Source: Bactericera cockerelli | Taxonomy: Eukaryota; Arthropoda; Insecta; Hemiptera; Triozidae | DNA length: 64,000 bases | Direction: 5' to 3' | Assembly: GCA_024516035.1 (NCBI GenBank) | Contig: CM044964.1 | Span: 22,363,806 to 22,427,805 of the forward strand | In this document: piece after piece, positions 41,220-53,638 of the stretch | Layout: every line of letters begins with the position of its first letter | Numbering within the stretch: position 1 is the stretch's first letter | The notes under the pieces: model-generated | Told to the model about the DNA's origin: nothing | The model's database searches: none | What the model saw: the letters and a program-made list of their open reading frames with translations, nothing else | Translations under genes and position numbers: made by a program

Positions 41220-42872
41220 CAGGGTGTCCCACCAAACTTGGACACCTCAAATTACTCTACCCCTGAAAGAGTTTTTGAAAAATAAAAAAATCTAGGGTAC
41301 ATGTGCTAATTATGCGGTTTCAGTTATGAAATTTTTTTTATACAGGGTGGTTCAAAAGTCAGAAATTGAGGTGTCAACTTTCGATTTTTAAATGGATTGA
41401 CCTGAATTTTATTTGATAATTTTACTTCTAAATGATTCCTAAGTACTTTTTTCAACAAAAATATTACATACAGGGTGGTTTTTTTTCGACCAATTTTTTT
41501 TCTAAATCTTGAATAACTCAAGTTCGGTTAATTTTTTCGATAACAAGAATAGATAGTGTTGTGTAATGAATACACGCACTTTCAATTGGCATCAAAAATT
41601 TTTATACAGGGTGGTTCACAAGTGAAATAATGACTTGATTTTTTTTAAAACCGAGTTTTTTTAAATTTTTATTAAGGATTAATAATTCTCGTCTAATTTT
41701 ACACATTTTTCGTTAGTCATATCGAAAAAACAAAACTAAAGTGTTGTACAGAGTGAGACATAATTTTTTTGTAACACCCTGTATATGGGCAGTCAAAGAG
41801 ACGCAAAATTAAATATAAAGACTAAATATGCAAGAAAAACTTTGATTTTTTATCAAACTAAAAAGTTATGGTGTTTTAACTAATATTGTCGCATGGACCA
41901 CCCTGTAGATATTTTCTTAAACCATCATATGGGTAGTCGAAACTGTCTAAAATTCAACGAGGAGTCCACATCTGAAAGAAAAAAAATGAATTCAAAAAGC
42001 CATGCTCAATTTTGTGTCTACACCTACCTACTTTTTATTTCAAGTTTTAAAATCATTCAGTGTAGACACCAAATTGAAAATGGCTTCAAATTCGTGTTTT
42101 TTACTTGTTTTTCCCACATGATTCGAAGTGTTCGTTGAATTTTATACAACTTAGAGTACCTACATGATAGTTTAAGAAAATATCTACAGGGTGGTCCATG
42201 CGACAATATTAGTTAAAAAACCATAACTTTTTAGTTTAATTAAAAATCAAAGTTTTTCTTGCATATTTAGTCTTTAAATTTAATTTTGCGTCTCTTTGAC
42301 TGCCCATATACAGGGTGTTACAAAAAAATTATGTCTCACCCTGTACAACACTTTAGTTTTGTTTTTCGATATGACTAACGAAAAATGTGTAAAATTAGAC
42401 GAGAATTATTAATCCTTAATAAAAATTTAAAAAAACTCGGTTTTAAAAAAAATCAAGTCATTATTTCACTTGTGAACCCCCCTGTATAAAATTTTTTGAT
42501 GCCAATTGAAAGTGCGTGCATTCATTACACAAACACATTCTCTTCTTGTTATCGAAAAAATTAACCGAACTTGAGTTATTCAAGATTTAGAAAAAAAATT
42601 GGTCGAAAAAAAACCACCTTGTATGTAATATTTTTGTTTAAAAAAGTACTCAGGAATCATTTAGAAGTAAAATTATCAAATAAAATTCAGGTCGATCCAT
42701 TTAAAAATCGAAAGTTGACACCTCAATTTCTGACTTTTGAACCACCCTGTATAAAAAAAATTTCATAACTGAAACCGCATAATTAGCACATGTACCCTAG
42801 ATTTTTTTATTTTTCAAAAACTCTTTCAGGGGCCGAGTAATTTGAGGTGTCCAAGTTTGGTGGGACACCCTG
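41220..42872. mobile_element. 1.65-kb nested palindrome of CAGGGTG termini
   Basis: Outer ends CAGGGTGTCCCACCAAACTT and its complement, TA on both sides. Arms of about 700 bp. Within the left arm, further TA-CAGGGTG-type starts lie at 41343, 41471, 41607 and 41749 (CAGAGTG), and reverse ends at 41781 and 41905. The right arm mirrors each. The centre, about 41932-42165, is less symmetric. Confidence 0.92.
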
Positions 42873-42947
42873 TATTTTGTATCAAACTCATCTAAAATAA
42901 TATGCAGGTGGATTTGCCTGAATTATAGAAACAAATTCAAAGAATCG

Positions 42948-43092
42948 CACCCAGTGCACGAATTTTTCCTCATTAATTTGAGTTTGTGACCACATAATAA
43001 TGAGACTCTGAGGCTTAGGGGGTAGAAAATGCTTTGAGCATAAACTTCGCCTGGTGGTTACCTTCCACCAAAGAGTATTATTATTATTATGA
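42948..43092 (+). mobile_element. SINE family A, 5' truncated
   Basis: CACCCAGTGCACGAATTTTT to an ATT tail. Confidence 0.84.
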
Positions 43093-43359
43093 GATTGACT
43101 ATCGTGTTTATTATTATATTTTATTTAAATACAGACACATTGTTAAATATGCAAAAAAAATTTGGCATTAGGCAAGAGCAACCCATAGAGCCAAAAATGC
43201 AAATGAATCAATCTGAATAAAATTAATTGGATTTTGACGCATGGTGAATTATGCATGTGGAATTTTCCGAATAATAATTAATATTATTTTAAGTATTACG
43301 ACTCAACAGAATATTAAAAACAATTTCATTTATTTGTAGTAATTATGATTTTACAATGG

Positions 43360-43498
43360 TTATCATATTTGTGTTAATCACTTTCGTGATATCACAACCA
43401 CTCAAACTCGCTTTACTACATCTACGCTGAAACCGGGACTTGAACCACCGACCTTCAGGTTACAAGTCCGCTGCCTTATCGATCAAGCGACTCACCAT
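43360..43498 (-). mobile_element. SINE family D
   Basis: TTTCGTGATATCACAACC..GATCAAGCGACTCA (reverse). Confidence 0.83.
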
Positions 43499-43687
43499 TA
43501 TAGTGAGTTTATTTTTCCTATTAATATTATTTCAATTTCGACAAATATGTATGTACCTAGACATAGACAATACGTGTTTGAACTAATTTGGAGAAATTTA
43601 ATGTGTACCTATTTGAATTTGTATATTCTTAAGTGGCTGAATCTTATTTTACTTGTATTAATTTTGTCTTCGTAACACATCTTACGC

Positions 43688-43865
43688 AGTCTAGCTGGGG
43701 AACTTTAAACAGGAAGAAGACCAGCATTAGCATTGGCTTGGTTCTGGGGGCCCTTGTCAATTATTAGCCTCCGTGTAAATGTATGGACAGTGATAGAAGT
43801 GCTGAGTCATTCCTCCACTATCTGGCTACCATCGATCACGATGACGCCACCCTATATAATGATGA
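43688..43865 (+). mobile_element. VNTR retroelement family C (1 unit)
   Basis: A single decayed unit (GGGGAACTTTAAACAGG), then the full body. Confidence 0.84.
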
Positions 43866-44450
43866 ACACATCTTATCAATACATAATTTATATAACAATC
43901 TCAAATAGCCTTTGATGTTAAAGAGATATTGGTATTGTTGGTAATATTATCTTAGCCTTTGATGTCAAAGACATTCTGGCAATATATCTTAGGTGACCTC
44001 GCCTGGAGATTATCTTCCACTCAAAAGTAATTATAATAATTTTATTATTTACATCATATTTAGATCTACCATTACAGATCGTCTGGTAACCATCGATATC
44101 GATGACGCCACCGAATGATGAAGATGATATCATCATAGATTTAGAAAGTAGATAACAAATTCTGGTCGAGAACCGAAGCACCCCTTCTGCCTAGGAAATA
44201 GCTTACAACTGCCTCAATAGAAAATGGCGGATGGATGATATATATATATATATATATTTTTTTCCTTTTGCAATATTATGTATATACTTATGATTCCCTA
44301 TTAGTTGTAAAATAATCGTTCATTGTTTATAGATATTTTTAGACTAGATTTAAGTAATGGGTTAAATTAGATTTGACTAGTGGTTAAAAAGTTGTTTTAT
44401 TCGTTGAAGAAAAAAAACTTTTGTGTAAAACTTTTCGATCCTCGATTTCT
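43866..44450. other. Unrecognised AT-rich stretch
   Basis: A local duplication (AGCCTTTGATGTTAAAGA at about 43910 and AGCCTTTGATGTCAAAGA at about 43955) and a TA microsatellite near 44237-44258. Confidence 0.55.
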
Positions 44451-44467
44451 TTTCTTCGTCGACAAGT

Positions 44468-44614
44468 AGCCGGGTTGAGACTTGACTGCTGGGTCCAAGT
44501 CATGTAGATTGAGCGTCACGTGATCAATGTCCACCAATCACAGAGCGCCAAATTGATCACGTGACGATAAATCTACATGAGCTAAGACCCAGCAGTCTAG
44601 TATCGACCCGGCCA
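44468..44614. mobile_element. Small foldback MITE with GTCACGTGATCAAT arms
   Basis: Arms at 44468-44529 and 44550-44614: GCCGGGTTGAGACTTGACTG, ATGTAGATT, GTCACGTGATCAAT and complements. Confidence 0.85.
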
Positions 44615-44689
44615 TAAGTAATTGACACATGGACAATAACCCACCATTGAAAATAGGAGTACATATTGAATTGTTGTGTTTACTTTATC

Positions 44690-44945
44690 AAACAGGTGTA
44701 GGTGTAGACACTGTAGACGCTGGTGGTGGGTGCTGTAGCTCGCCCATCCCGTAGTATGTCTCCCCTTTGATGGGCGAGAAGTGACACAATACTTCCCATT
44801 TAGGTGCTGCCTCAACACGAGCGAATCGGAAGGTATCCCTTACAGACAACTGTAACTAAATTTTGTCGGCTCTATGGTACGAAACCGGAACCTTCCGCAT
44901 GGCAAGCGAGTGCTTAACCACTGAGCTATTTGTGCGCTCTATATA
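44690..44945 (-). mobile_element. SINE family F
   Basis: Reverse copy from TGTAGACGCTGG to a head complement at about 44940. Confidence 0.83.
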
Positions 44946-45273
44946 TGAATACATTTTTTGAATAATTCTGTAATTTTAGATTGTCTTCTGTCAAGGTTGT
45001 TAATGATATGTTCAGCCATTCTTTCTCTTTCTAACAAATCTTCAATGTCTGGCAAGCGAGTATATTGAACCATTTCAAAGTGATTTTGAACTGTCTTATC
45101 ACTGAGGAAAGAACTTGTTGGTTTGTTTATTACTTTCCTTATCCTCTAATAAGGAAAGTATTGTATTCGTCGAAAATTTGACCTACCCATTTTTTTTTTT
45201 TTTCTTTTTATCAAACGATTAATCTATTTCTCTCGGTGAAGTCTTCGATTTATATTTGATATATTATTGCTTC

Positions 45274-45311
<38 letters not shown>

Positions 45312-45865
45312 AAATGAAAAGGCCACCAGGTGCCAAAATAATAATAATTATTTCAAGAGAGACCTAAAAATCAATGTTCCCTGTTCAGTTTTTATATATA
45401 TTCATTGAGACCGAGTCTTTAGCTTACACAGTTTCGATTAAAAATATTTTCACACTATGTGGGCGGCCACAACGAGGACCCTGGCCTAAAACCTCGACCC
45501 CAGATCCTGGTACCCACAGCTTAATATTAGAAGCCCTTCAAGCTTAGGAGAATTACCTTTGTATAAATTTTTCCTTATAAAGAAAATAAATAAATAAACT
45601 AAAAAAATAAAAAAAGAAATATAGACGATTTTTGGGACCCCGTTGTGTCCGCGCATAGTATCAAATAGAATCGAACCGAAATGTTCAGGTTCAAACCGTA
45701 GACTTCAGTTGCACCACTGATTGTAAAATACACTCTTTAATTTTAGGATGTCCTCATCTTGTTAGCTCTAAGATGTCTTTCTGAATAAAGTGATACTATA
45801 GAATCTTGATGTGTAACTAAATAAACGTGTTTTATTGTAATCTTTATTTTAATTTAATAGCTTAA
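44946..45865. other. Intergenic, mostly unrecognised
   Basis: Repeat L at about 45130-45190, about 28 A at 45282-45309, and a GGCGGCCACAACGAGGACCC segment near 45461 resembling 29202. Confidence 0.5.
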
Positions 45866-46200
45866 AAAGAAAAAGTCCAAGTCCTCACGATGGTTGATCG
45901 CCCTTAAAAATATGTGGTTCAAGACGAGCCAACGTTGAAATATAATTGGCTGGAGACAATCATTCCCTCCTCCAGCTGTAGCCAAGCAGGCTACAACAAC
46001 AACATCAACAACAGAAAAGGTTTCACAATACCTTTTGAATGGTTTTGAAGTTGAATGGTCACCCATCCAAGTCCTAGCTTCGCTGGACGTTGCTTAACTT
46101 CAGTGACTAAATGAGAACTGGTGTATTCAATGTGCCATCGACGCTGTCTCGTGCATGTACTATGTTCGACGGTTGTCTCTCAAAAAGTTTCAATGAGATT
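45866..46200 (+). mobile_element. Repeat family P followed by family K 3' half
   Basis: AAAAGTCCAAGTCCTCACGA, CCAGCTGTAGCCAAGCAGG, then GGACGTTGCTTAACTTCAGT and CCATCGACGC. Confidence 0.72.
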
Positions 46201-46242
46201 CGATAATACGGGCCATGTCACTATTAGAAATAAAACTATGAG

Positions 46243-46500
46243 ACACCGTGGCAGAGTGAGTTAACGCGCTAGGCATTGCACGCATGGTGACCTGGGTTCG
46301 ATCTCCAGCGGAACTGGAATTTTTCTTCACTGTACTTGGATGTTCGGAGTCCACTCATACCTCGTGAGGAAAAATGAGTAGTTACTTGTATAAAAGAAAT
46401 TAATGCAATAGAATAATTCGAAATTTGAAGGAGGCTCTTAGTAATGCTGCGCTACCCACAAAAATTGTGAAGAGGCCTTGTGCGTCACCACAAATAAAAT
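46243..46500 (+). mobile_element. SINE family E
   Basis: GCAGAGTGAGTTAACGCGCT head and a 3' end also seen reversed at 63915-64000. Confidence 0.85.
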
Positions 46501-46595
46501 CATACAATAGTATTAAATCTAGTTGATCAAACAAACGGATCAAAGCTGACGTCTTTTTCACGTGGTTTTTCTTATTCTTCTTTGCCTTCACCTTG

Positions 46596-46637
46596 TTTTC
46601 TTCTTCTTCTTCTTCTTTTTCTTTTTCTTCTTCTTAG
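46596..46637 (+). repeat. CTT microsatellite
   Basis: About a dozen CTT/TTC triplets. Confidence 0.85.
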
Positions 46638-46929
46638 ATGAAATACATAAATAACAAGAGCGAGGAGTTTTCCTTATCAATTTACATTCGGCATTTCTGA
46701 CACACGGCGTGTACGATTTGCAAGTTGGATTGATTTCAGAAGTTGCGCGAGTCTTCAACTGCCGCTAGGTAGGTTGGTATACCTATCTTGTGACATTCCC
46801 TCTCTTATGTTGTATACATTTGTATACCTCTCTTCTATATCTGTTGACATTCCCTCACCAAGCACTTTTCCGCGTGTTTTACAAAGACTAAAGATATTTA
46901 AGATATTAAAGATTCCTCAAGATTTATAC

Positions 46930-47815
46930 CGGGTGAATGGTAGATTACTGTAACATCATCTTAAACAGGAACGAAGCACTGACCTGAAGAAAAAGCCAAA
47001 GTCGGACTTTTTCGGAAAATTGCAAACATCACTCCGTCCACCTTCAACGAGATTATGACTATGTGAGAGTCCTGAAGACTATGGCGAATTGTGTATAAAG
47101 AAATTTAAACACAATTCGGGTTGGGTGGAAGAGATTGCCAAAGGCAATAACCCCGCCCTTTGGTTTTTTTTATTTATTTTTTCTTTAATTTTTTCTTCAA
47201 TTATATTATATTTTAATTTGTAATTATTTGTGTTGTATATAATATGTCCTATTAATAAAGTGTATAAATAAATAAATAAGAAAGAAAAGGAAAAGAGCAA
47301 GCAGAAATAGTTTCTTGTGGAGTAGAATCTTGCACCTAATTTGTTCTCTTCTTTCACCTGAAGTGTTCCATTTTTTATTTTCCTGCAATAATTATGTTCC
47401 CTCTAGTGTTCAATTTTTATTTTTTAATATAAATCACCTAAATTATTTCTCTTTAAAAAATGTTAGTACGCAAATGACTTCATTTAGAACGTAGGTGTTC
47501 AAGTGCGCAGTATTACCCCGTAGGGTGCGCAGTATTACACCTTAGGATGTGCAGTATTAACCCAAATCGTTGGGTAATACTGCGCATTTCACTTTTTTCA
47601 TATAAGTGAAACTTTTGACCTAATTATAATATTTGGGTGAATCAAGGAATGCCCAATTTTGAATTAACTAAATTTTGGACCAATGATGATCAATATAATA
47701 TTAGGTTGATCACTTCCTGAGATATAAAGGTGCAAACCTTAAGCGCGCAGTAATCCCCCACCTTGCCCTAATCTACCATTAACGGATTTAAACGTTTTTT
47801 TGGTCCACCCTGTAT
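46930..47815. mobile_element. Decayed relative of the 22398 foldback with a family H insertion
   Basis: GAATGGTAGATTACTG and AAAGCCAAAGTCGGACTTTT at the left; CTACCATTAACGG and GGTCCACCCTGTA at the right. Family H lies at 47118-47280. A direct set of GCGCAGTATTACCC sequences occurs at about 47515-47590. Confidence 0.72.
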
Positions 47816-47819
47816 TTTT

Positions 47820-48255
47820 AATGTTTGTACATGTGTAAAAGAATACATGCATAATAATGTCTGTACATTACATATGTGGTTTCATAGTGTTCTTATGTTA
47901 CAACTTTCGTGGATAGCTCAGCATTGCTTTTGACATAAATTTGTGTTCATCACATCAAACGTAATTATTTATTGTGGTCACCGTTGGCATTAGCAACGCC
48001 CTTGATCAAGATTTGTTTTATTAATTTCAATTTCTATGTAAATATTCTATGTACTTTATTGTAAATAAAACTTGATCTAACATGTTTAATAATAATTTAA
48101 CAAATTTAATGTAGATAGACATTACCACTTCGCAGCCAGACATGTAAAATTGTAAATATTTGTCTATCTAACAAAAAAGCTGAAGAAAAAAGTCCGAAGA
48201 CATAATATTTTACACGGAAAAAATAACCAAGTTGGACGATTGGCATTTACCAAAT
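47820..48255. other. Intergenic, one shared repeat
   Basis: 47985-48090 is the inverted partner of 5210-5330. Confidence 0.6.
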
Positions 48256-48261
48256 GTTGAA

Positions 48262-48425
48262 CATCATCATCATAAGGTGGCGTCATCGTGAACGATGGTA
48301 GCCAGACAGTGGAGGAATGACTCAGCACTTCTACCACTCTCTTTACAAGGAGGCTAATAATTGACAAGGGCCCCCAGAACCAAGCCAATGCTGGTCTACT
48401 CCATGTTTATAGTCCCCCAGCCACA
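48262..48425 (-). mobile_element. VNTR retroelement family C (1 unit)
   Basis: Body in reverse, one unit (CTCCATGTTTATAGTCCCCC). Confidence 0.85.
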
Positions 48426-48574
48426 CTATAAACGTTGAAAAAATATAAAAAAGAAGGTATTGGCATTTGGTTTTCTCTGTATATTTTCATGTACCGGTTA
48501 GTACCATGTAATACCCCCCACTTATAAGAAGCGCGGCGTTGAACGTGTTAAAGTCCCATCAATATAACGATATC

Positions 48575-48720
48575 CACCGACCGCAGTAGCTTGATCGATA
48601 AGGCAGTGGACTTGTAACCTGAAGGTCGGTGGTTCTAGTCCCGGTTTCAGCGTAGATTTAGTGAAGCGAGTATGAGTAGTTGTGATATCACGAAAGTATG
48701 ATTGACACAAATATGATATA
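48575..48720 (+). mobile_element. SINE family D
   Basis: CCGACCGCAGTAGCTTGATC head and complete body. Confidence 0.86.
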
Positions 48721-48764
48721 TTTTTTTATAAATATAACGATATCCAACAAGAGTTCAGATTTTT

Positions 48765-48840
48765 TTTTTTTACAAAACCGAACACAATACTTCCGATTTC
48801 TAATATTTGAAATTTCTCGGAAGTAATATACTTGCGACCA
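48765..48840 (-). repeat. Repeat family I fragment
   Basis: ACACAATACTTCCGATTTCT. Confidence 0.72.
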
Positions 48841-49538
48841 GTGGAACAAGATTCATTATTTAACTAGATACTCAATAATTATACATTAATCACTTTCAAT
48901 GTTTAGATTCATGAACGTAAAACACACGTGGTCTCACCGCATCATACCAAGGTCTTGGCAATTATACATTGGCTTTATATATATTGACTTTATATATATA
49001 TATATTCCATTGACTTTATATGTACATTGGCTTTATATCATTACTCTCATGTATTATTACTATTGGCAAAGTCGTTACACTCATTGGCAAGTTCAAGGCT
49101 GGGTTTTGCCTCCGATTAATCCTAATACCTATATACGATGCTGGCTGTGGTTTTTTTTTTTTTTTTTTTTTTTTTTGTAAAGACAAAACATATTCCTTTA
49201 TTAATTTGGGTTTAACATCGTTTTCAATTGCATGTTCATACCACGACGGTGGTTTTACTATTGACCCTAGTCTATGCACATAGAGATAGAAATCCAGCCA
49301 AACCTTACTAAATAAGGTGTAAGAAAGGAAAGGAATGGATAAAGACGATTGGAAAAAAAATGATTGGAAAAACAGGGGACCCAAGATCAAAGAGCTACCT
49401 AACAGAAAGGATCAGTTTGAGAATCCAGAGGGGCAATGCTGCCAGTGTGTTGTCAGCATTGCCATCAGAAGAATTGAATTAATTGATTTATTCACAAATA
49501 AATACCAATTTCACCTACTATATTATTTACTATCAGTT
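48841..49538. other. Intergenic with poly(T) and a family K head
   Basis: A TATA-rich tract near 48975-49025, about 26 T at 49151-49176, and a family K head at 49203-49262. The frames here are low-complexity artefacts. Confidence 0.5.
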
Positions 49539-49539
49539 A

Positions 49540-49748
49540 AACCGTGCTTCGCCACGATCTAAAAGTGCACTTTTAGGGCCATATTTATGGAACGGTTTGG
49601 ACTTTTGCAAAATCCTTTCTTATTGCACGTATTCAGTATGCAAGGAATGTTCTATCAAAATTTCAGCTCGCTAGGTATTACGGTTTGGGCTGTAGAGCGA
49701 TGATCAGTCAGTCAGTCAGTGACTTTGACATTTATATATATTATTAAG
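49540..49748 (-). mobile_element. Diverged Helitron-like element
   Basis: Shares GATGATCAGTCAGTCAGTCA and GACTTTGACATTTATATAT with the other Helitrons; ends in TTAAGA before host T. The hairpin end is decayed. Confidence 0.6.
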
Positions 49749-49751
49749 ATG

Positions 49752-50035
49752 GGGACTTTAGGGTCTGGCCAGGGAACGTTTAACAGGGAGAAGACCAGTG
49801 TCTCGCTAGAGGACCATAAACAGAGAATAGACTAGCTGACCCTTACACTTACAAGCCAGGCTAGCTCGCAGTTTCCTAATTGCTTAATGGCTTATTAAAG
49901 AAAAGTCCAAGTCCTCATGATGGTTCATCACACATAGAAATATGTGGTTCAGGACGAGCTAACTTTGAAATAAAGTTAGCTGGGGACCATCACTCACCCT
50001 TCCAACTGTAGCCAAGCTGGCTACAACAACAAGAA
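49752..50035 (+). mobile_element. Repeat family P, long form
   Basis: TTTAACAGGGAGAAGACCAG, CCCTTACACTTACAAGCC, AAAGTCCAAGTCCTCATGAT; the same element is at 63622-63895. Confidence 0.78.
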
Positions 50036-50149
50036 CAACACTATATTATTTATGAAAATAAAGAAACTAAAAAAAAAAACTATTAGAAATGATAAACGAA
50101 CCTACATGCGTCTTTGAGTCAAGAAAAGGAGGTTAAACATTTTATAACC

Positions 50150-50285
50150 TAAAGTTTTCCTCGTTGATTTGAGTTTGAGACCACATAATAATAAGTCTCT
50201 GAGGGTTCGGCGGTGAAAAATGCTTTAACCATAAACCTCTCCTGGTGGTTAATGAGTTTTATCACTAGAGTTTCATTATAATAAT
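50150..50285 (+). mobile_element. SINE family A, decayed and truncated
   Basis: TCCTCGTTGATTTGAGTTTG to GGTGGTTAATG. Confidence 0.72.
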
Positions 50286-50307
50286 CACCTACTTGTTTAA
50301 AAAACCT

Positions 50308-50362
50308 GGTTTTGGAGACTCACTGCAGAGTCTCCAAAACCAGGACCTGCAGTGAGTCTCTT
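50308..50362. repeat. Short compound inverted repeat
   Basis: CCTGGTTTTGGAGACTC and its complement GAGTCTCCAAAACCAGG enclose CACTGCA. Confidence 0.8.
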
Positions 50363-50621
50363 CGTTTGCTACAAAAAATGGTTAGCTAATACCTATACCA
50401 ATATGGTCCAAGAAACTAGAAATACTCGAGCCACATAGATGTTCATATATTTGGTGATTTCGACAGGTTTTAGTGATCGGACCTACGCTTCGTACGAGAT
50501 CCTAAATTTCAGAACGTGAATTCAGGCACGTAGGCATTCATACACGTGTGTTTTTAAGCGCCAATGTCACGTGGAATTGGACACCAGTGAGTCCCAATGA
50601 AAGTGGTTTTTATCTCTTTTT

Positions 50622-50752
50622 AACCGACCTCAGTAGCTTGATCGATAAGGCGGCGAACTCGTAACCTGGAGGTCGGTGGTTCAAGTCCCGGTTCCAGCGT
50701 AGATTTCGTAAAGCTAGTTTGAGTAGTTGTGATATCACGAAAGTGCGATAAT
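50622..50752 (+). mobile_element. SINE family D
   Basis: Head, box B GTTCAAGTCCCGGTTCCAGC and body. Confidence 0.86.
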
Positions 50753-50907
50753 ATTGTTCTTCTTCTCTTACTGATAATTTTGTATACCTTCATCTTTGCC
50801 ATATAATTGCTACACAAATCAGCTTCCATTTGTAATAGGTGAATTACAAATGGAACATTTCAATCGGATGATCAGAAGGAGGCAATGTACCCTCTAGACA
50901 GGCCGCA

Positions 50908-51063
50908 GTGCCACCTAACCCTCAGAGAATTATTATTACGTGGTCGCAAACTCAAATTAATGAGGAAAAACTCATGCATTGCTTGGGATTCGAACCAACG
51001 GATCCCTACACTATCTGGATTAACAGACTAGCGCGTTAACCACTCGACTACCAGTGCACGACT
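50908..51063 (-). mobile_element. SINE family A, tail missing
   Basis: Body and tRNA-like head in reverse. Confidence 0.83.
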
Positions 51064-51069
51064 TGATCA

Positions 51070-51548
51070 CCAGACTAATACCTCTCATGTGAGAGTCTGA
51101 GAGTTGTTGCCCCTTTGGATCGCCAATTACATAGATTCTAATCATAATAATATATTAATGACTAAGTTCAATTCCTGGTAGAATTACTTGGTAAACTCCC
51201 ATACATGAACTTCAGACTTTGGTTCAATCTATTGCGTCTTTCCTAAATTTTCATTTCTAAAATCTTATGTATGAGTTATGGTACATTATGTAAGTATATA
51301 GGTATATAATGTATGTATTATTATCATTTGAGGTTCGACCGCCTGAGATGTACTGAATGGTACCCAGGCAGGCAGGCATACATTACTTAATACATAATTA
51401 TAAAAAAAGTACATTTATCAACCTATACATTGTAATTGCCCTCAAATTTACAAAGTTCGTTTTTAAAACGAGACTTCCCTTTAAAAAAAATCATTTCATA
51501 CTTTATACTTGCTCGTAAGCTCAAGACGTGTTTTCAACACCTTATAAT
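51070..51548. other. Intergenic, nothing recognised
   Basis: No supported feature. Confidence 0.5.
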
Positions 51549-51549
51549 T

Positions 51550-51690
51550 AAGCGCACGAATAGCCCAGTGGTTCAGCACTTGCTTGCCATGCTGAAGGTC
51601 CCGGATTCGAATCCCTGCGCCGACAAATTTTTTTAAATTTGTTTACAGTTCTTTGTAAGGGATACCTTCCGGTGCGCTCGTGAATCAGAT
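51550..51690 (+). mobile_element. SINE family F, 3' truncated
   Basis: GCGCACGAATAGCCCAGTGG head to CCTTCCGGTGCGCTCGTG. Confidence 0.83.
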
Positions 51691-52807
51691 GTACCAAAAT
51701 ACCTATACTATGCATACCCGATAATCAGAATGATCATTGACGTAAGGTACATTCCTAATACTACGTCATAACAAGGCGTATGTTCGTAAACCAGATTCAT
51801 ATGAGATCATTTTCAAATTTCGAATTTAAATTTCGAAAAATCCTAATCTTTTCAATCGAAATAAAAACGAGCTTCCATTAAAAATTAGACCATGGGTGTT
51901 GACACTGCTGGGTGTGTTAATGGCTGGGAAAACTGATGTGGGTAAGTAATTGTTTATATGTACGGGTGAATCCCGATCTAAACCATTTCTTGCCCAGAGA
52001 ATTGGTTTGGCCATTCAGAAGGTAATGCTGTATGTATCCTTGGGTCGATACCAGATGATCAAGGAATGAATGAAGTTTTTTATGTATAAATAAATACGAG
52101 TAAAACCATTATTAATGTTAGAATGGAGCGCTGTCTCTTTCTTTGTATTATGTTATTTTACACTTTATTATTAAGGAAACAATATATTTACAACACAGGT
52201 ATTAATTTCAAATTAATGTACCAACATAAGAAGAAGTAAAAAGAGAAAAATAAATAAATATATACGTCCTAACTATGTCCCCTTATATGTATAGGCGTTC
52301 TTCACACCTCGGCCGAGGTGTTTGATTAAGACCTATTTTACAGGCAAATAATTATTCACACATGGAGCCCATATAATCAAAATCATACCTGCCAGTAAAT
52401 AATTATATACTCATGAAGCCCATATAGTGAAAATCATACCTGCCGTTTTAGACTGAACTGGTTTTATTAGCCACATTAATGATTATTTACACATGGAGGC
52501 TTTAAATTTATAATTATACCTACTTGGCAAATTTAAAGTCAATTTCAAATACTTCCTCATAGCGGTATATCATAATGAAATCATTAAACTGCTTTAGGCA
52601 ATTCCAATTAATGGACTTACACGTTCGATATTGAGATGAGCAGACGAAGAAGAAATAAGCGTCAATTTCACGTTGAATAAACCAGTAGTGTAGAAGTAAA
52701 AAGAAATAGATTTTTTAAAACAAAGAAAAAAACAAATTACCTATGTACCTATACTCGAAGTATGTAACTATGTAGTAAAAGTATGTACAATTGTACATGA
52801 TTGAATT
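51691..52807. other. Intergenic with a decayed 65-bp tandem repeat
   Basis: CACCTCGGCCGAGGTG palindrome at about 52311. ATAATTATTCACACATGGAG-like units recur three times at about 52345-52520. Nothing else supported. Confidence 0.55.
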
Positions 52808-53222
52808 GCACTGGTAGTCAAGTGGTAATCCAGGTAGCGTAGTGTATCGGTTGCTTTGAATCCCACCCAGTGCAAGAAATTTTCCTCATTAATTTGATGA
52901 CCATATTATAACTAGCGGGCTGTCGCCCGCTTTGCGGGCCGAGGCATGGCCGTGAAAGCAAAAAGTCTTTTTTCGCCAATGGCAGGTGTTGTAGTGGGAA
53001 TTTCGAAAAATCCCGTCTTATTGCACATCTAGACTATAAGACAAAGCTACCTACCAAATTTCAGCTTCCTAGGACTTACCAGTTCGGAGAAACAGTGATG
53101 ATCAGTCAGTCATTGACTTTGACATTTATATATTAAGATAAGACTCTGAGGGTTAGGTGGTAGAAAATGCTTTTGAGCATTAACCTCGCCTGGTGGTTAG
53201 CTTCCACTAAAGAGTGTCATTC
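52808..53222 (+). mobile_element. SINE family A interrupted by a Helitron
   Basis: SINE parts are 52808-52911 and 53139-53222. Removing 52912-53138 restores the SINE at ATTATAA|TAAGACTCTG. Confidence 0.88.
52912..53138 (-). mobile_element. Non-autonomous Helitron inserted between A and T of a SINE
   Basis: Reverse reading: TC start (A outside), hairpin GCGGGCGACAGCCCGC, CTAG end (T outside). No target duplication, as expected for Helitrons. Confidence 0.9.
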
Positions 53223-53638
53223 TTATATTATTAAAGATATACAAATCTACCTACTAGTAAGTTAATTAATGTATTATTAATTTATTCATGACCTAGGTAT
53301 CAGTGGTGTTGGTATCTGATTATGATATATTATTATAATACATACTTTTTTTTCTCATTATAAATTCTAAAAAAGTAGTCTCTATATGTTTTCGGCAGGA
53401 CCGCCTTTGGTGCTCAGATTTATGACTTAATTAATGGCATCAGATATTGGTATTTCTACTTTTTAAATTCCGAAGGACCGGTAGTGGGTACCTGTCGATG
53501 GAGATAATTACCTACTACCTACTATCCTGAAAGTTGACACGTCGAATTAACCTGACAATAATAATAATAATAATTCCGGTTCCGTCCGATAGGCTTTATT
53601 ATTTTTTTTGTTTCACTCTTTATTTCTCTTATATTGTA

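Noticed and set aside
49016..49390. 124-codon reverse frame
   Set aside because: Contains a poly(T)/poly(A) run and repeat family K; no recognisable domain.
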